From: a bacterium | GTDB lineage: Bacteria > CAIWAD01 | Reading direction: 5' to 3' | Assembly: GCA_030429345.1 (NCBI GenBank) | Contig: JAUIFJ010000053.1 | Span: 1-14,788 of the forward strand | Length of the DNA: 14,788 nt | Shown here: one piece after another, positions 12,838 to 14,788 of the stretch | Position numbering within the stretch: position 1 is the first letter of the stretch | Layout: each line of letters starts with the position of its first letter | Notes under the pieces: model-generated | Seen by the model: the letters and a program-made list of their open reading frames with translations, nothing else | The model's database searches: none | What the model was told of the DNA's origin: nothing | Translations under genes and position numbers: made by a program

Positions 12838-13102
12838 CGGCCACCTCGTGCGTCCGGCTTTCGATGAAGTCCAGTACATCGGTCAGTCGGTACAGCACCT
12901 GGCGCCCGAGTTTGGTGACCGGGATCTCGTACCGGCCGGTGCACCGCCACTTGGCCAGCGTCTGCGGCTTTTGCTGCAGGATCTGCGCGGTCTCCACATC
13001 GGTCAGGAAGACCGGGGGGTGGTCCAGTTTGTGGCCTAGGGCGCGGAGAACCGCCAGCTGCAGGCGTGCCTGCCGGGTTTCAGTCTGGATGGAATCCTGC
13101 AT
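12830..13102 (-). CDS. AlpA/excisionase-like HTH protein
   Basis: This is a 90-residue protein. Residues 32-82 fit the MerR-like HTH_17 domain of excisionases and AlpA regulators: FLTDVETAQILQQKPQTLAK, W52, then a GRYEIPVTKLGRQVLYRLTD wing and VLDFIESR. Such proteins direct excision or act as transcription activators. The ATG at 13102 has GAGG five bases upstream and lies just downstream of the conserved 48-bp element, making it the first gene of the second unit. A short N-terminal helix of 30 residues precedes the HTH. No integrase gene is seen next to it, so a regulatory role is equally likely. Confidence 0.8.
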   Translation of the reverse strand: MQDSIQTETRQARLQLAVLRALGHKLDHPPVFLTDVETAQILQQKPQTLAKWRCTGRYEIPVTKLGRQVLYRLTDVLDFIESRTHEVADD

Positions 13103-13119
13103 GTAGGCCTCGAATTCTG

Positions 13120-13167
13120 GGGGTGCCTACATACGTATGGGGCGAAGAAATTCTGTTTTGTGACAGG
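13120..13167 (-). promoter_or_regulatory. Conserved 48-bp promoter/operator element, copy B
   Basis: It matches 7667-7714 at 41 of 48 positions. Its minus-strand end lies 17 bp before the start codon at 13102, almost the same spacing as copy A. The perfect palindrome CATACGTATG is intact here and one base short in copy A. The TTTGTGACAGG block is fully conserved. It is probably the start signal for the unit running to 8945. Confidence 0.65.
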
Positions 13168-13200
13168 TGCTGGAGATTTATTGCAGAAAAATGGAGGGGT

Positions 13201-13929
13201 CTAGCAGCAGTAGTGGCAGACGGCGTCCAGGAAAGTGGTCCCGGTTTCATCGGATCCGAAGGCGGCCATCATGTCCCAGCTGGCTTTCGTTGGATCATCG
13301 CCCATTCGGCCCTGGCGAAGACGCAGGCCGTGATGCAGTCCGATCGCCGTTTCAAGCACCAGGTGGGTTATCCTGCTGCCCAAGGCTCGCCGAGGACTGA
13401 GTTGATCCAGATTCGGTGCCTGCTGCTGCACATGGTGCTGGGAAAGCTGGCGTGTGCTCTCAAGCTGTGCAGGATGTGTTTCAAGCAGCAGGCGCAGCCG
13501 CTGCCCAATCTCCAGCTGCGGGTTGCCCGCCAGGACCAGCAGCTGCTGCGTCGACCGCCGGGTCCGCCAGCCAGTCTTTCGGGGCATGTCCCGCCGGATG
13601 GACCAGGCACTAAGCGCAATGGCCTGTGTGGCAGCCTTCAATCGCCGATCCAGCTGCAACTTGTTCCACGCCTGCAGCAGCAGCTTCATCCGCCGGCGGC
13701 GCTTTCTCTCTTCCTCGGGATCTTCGCGCGTTGACCGGTTCATCAGCAGGTAGGCGCCGCGGAAGGTCTGGTCCGCTATCCCTGCAGCATGGGTCAGCAG
13801 GTGATTTGCATCACGCACTTGGTCCAGCAGGTCCATCAAGTCCATGACCTCGGATGTAGCCCAGCGGGCGGGCCGCCCGCCAGGCCAGCGATCGATACGC
13901 TCGAAGGGGTCAGACAGCTTGCTGGACAC
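13201..13929 (-). CDS. Hypothetical helical protein with a CxxCC tail
   Basis: This is a 242-residue, largely helical protein of unknown function. A basic stretch at about 72-81 (EEERKRRRRMK) and several Arg-rich helices suggest nucleic-acid contact, and it ends in DAVCHYCC. The GTG at 13929 has AGGAGG six bases upstream and overlaps the end of the ATPase gene by 20 bp, so it is in the same transcript. A role beside the ATPase in DNA processing is possible but not shown. Confidence 0.72.
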   Translation of the reverse strand: MSSKLSDPFERIDRWPGGRPARWATSEVMDLMDLLDQVRDANHLLTHAAGIADQTFRGAYLLMNRSTREDPEEERKRRRRMKLLLQAWNKLQLDRRLKAATQAIALSAWSIRRDMPRKTGWRTRRSTQQLLVLAGNPQLEIGQRLRLLLETHPAQLESTRQLSQHHVQQQAPNLDQLSPRRALGSRITHLVLETAIGLHHGLRLRQGRMGDDPTKASWDMMAAFGSDETGTTFLDAVCHYCC

Positions 13930-14788
13930 CGGGATCCTCCTGCCATGGGGTCTCCACTTCGCCGTCTACGATGTGGATGCCGATCCGTTCGCTGGTCGCG
14001 AGCTCCATCAGGACGAAGAACCCGTGCTCCTCAGCCCAGGCCTGAACCCGGGCACGTGTGCCTTCGTCCATCATCGAAGCCTCCTGCAGGGACAGGAACT
14101 TGAGCCGCGGGTGCATCGCCGCCCCCATGGCCAGGCTGATCTCCAGCCTGCGCGCACTGCTTGCCTGCTCGAAGGGCCGGCCTTCGAAATAGACCCCGCC
14201 GTCCTCGCGAATCTCCAGTCCCTCGATCGGAAGCTTTCCACCCGCAAGAACGGTCCGGATCTGGGTATCGATGACAGACAGGTCGTTGGTCAGGCTTTCC
14301 ACCCTGGACTCGTGCTCCGCCAGCTCCTCCTTCGCCTCTCGGTATTCCCGAGCCTGCCGGGCCTCCAGGTTCAGCTGGTCGACACGGGCCAACCGATCCT
14401 CGAGCTCCTGTGTATCCGGTTCGACGAGCGCAGCAATCACTTCCTTCTGGGCTTTCCCACTCTCCTTCACCTGCTGCTGGCGTGACCGCAAGTCCTCAAG
14501 GCGAGCCTGCAGTGCGGCAAGCTCTGCCTCTGCGTCCGTGATCTGCTGTCCAAGCTCCGCGTGCTCGGCGTACAGCTGCTGCAGCTTCTGACGCTGCTCC
14601 TCGTTCTGCCGGCGCTGCTCCCGCCGCTGATCCAGCTGGGTCAGCAGCTCCTTCGTGTTCACCTCTTCCACCTGGCCGCCCGGTCGGGGCTGGGGCAACC
14701 GATCCACCGCGGCCTGGGCATTGCGGACCAGGGTGTTGGCCGCCGTGCGCTCGTCGTACACCACCTGGCGCTTGTCCTTCAGCTCCTT
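13910..14788 (-). CDS. SbcC/Rad50-like coiled-coil ATPase, 5' end cut by window
   Basis: The 292 visible residues are the C-terminal part of an SMC/Rad50-type ATPase. Residues up to about 190 form a long coiled coil (QRREQRRQNEEQRQKLQQLY and similar). Then SSARRLEISLAMGAAMHPRL corresponds to the ABC signature region, and LKFLSLQEASMMDEGTRARV to Walker B and D-loop, followed by an AWAEEHGFFVLMEL strand. The same degenerate ending is known in phage AAA proteins found with recombination nucleases. The Walker A motif would lie upstream of the window. No CxxC zinc hook is visible in this part. It probably handles DNA ends together with a nuclease; the Cas4-like nuclease at the left end is a candidate partner. 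Confidence 0.83.
   Translation of the reverse strand, partial: KELKDKRQVVYDERTAANTLVRNAQAAVDRLPQPRPGGQVEEVNTKELLTQLDQRREQRRQNEEQRQKLQQLYAEHAELGQQITDAEAELAALQARLEDLRSRQQQVKESGKAQKEVIAALVEPDTQELEDRLARVDQLNLEARQAREYREAKEELAEHESRVESLTNDLSVIDTQIRTVLAGGKLPIEGLEIREDGGVYFEGRPFEQASSARRLEISLAMGAAMHPRLKFLSLQEASMMDEGTRARVQAWAEEHGFFVLMELATSERIGIHIVDGEVETPWQEDPGVQQAV

Noticed and set aside
13168-13200. Terminator after the gene at 13201
   Set aside because: No stem with a T-tract is seen; transcription may read through into the next unit.

Overview
The window is a GC-rich stretch in which almost every gene lies on the minus strand. It looks like the early or accessory (non-structural) region of a temperate bacteriophage, prophage or similar mobile element of a proteobacterium. 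The genes are short and packed end to end. Ten junctions use ATGA or GTGA stop/start overlaps, most proteins are small and unknown, and several recognisable genes are typical of phage or mobile-element recombination and regulation modules. The proteobacterial guess rests on an FtsK gamma-like domain, an HU/IHF-like protein and strong Shine-Dalgarno sites. No capsid, tail, integrase or replication initiator gene is visible, so the exact type of element is not proven.

Layout, read right to left along the direction of transcription. At 14788-13201 lie the C-terminal part of an SbcC/Rad50-like coiled-coil ATPase and an unknown 242-residue protein. At 13167-8897 is a second unit that begins at a conserved 48-bp element and ends at an intrinsic terminator. 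It encodes an AlpA/excisionase-like protein, a membrane-anchored protein, a protein with a free-standing FtsK gamma-like winged helix, an HU-like protein with a short DNA-binding arm, a YfiM-like membrane protein, a coiled-coil protein with two helix-turn-helix domains, a small HTH protein and two small unknown proteins. At 8896-7735 is an AT-richer two-gene cassette, a 56-residue peptide and a three-segment membrane protein. It is bounded by two identical 35-bp terminator repeats.

At 7714-1762 is a third unit, again headed by the 48-bp element. It contains small unknown genes, a C5-cytosine DNA methyltransferase, a DUF3850-like protein, a Cys-rich zinc protein and three HTH proteins. A 729-bp non-coding stretch (1033-1761) follows. 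It carries repeated GCCAACGCCC motifs nested symmetrically about an AT-rich centre, then a separate palindrome of six GTGTCC-type sites; together these resemble a replication origin or complex operator. The left edge (1032-1) holds most of a Cas4/RecB-like PD-(D/E)XK nuclease with a probable iron-sulfur cluster.

How the genes may work together (inference): the ATPase and the nuclease could form a DNA end-processing or recombination pair. The HU-like and FtsK gamma-like proteins bind or organise DNA. The methyltransferase may protect the element's DNA, and at least five HTH proteins may control the element. The two 48-bp elements probably switch on the two large gene blocks together.
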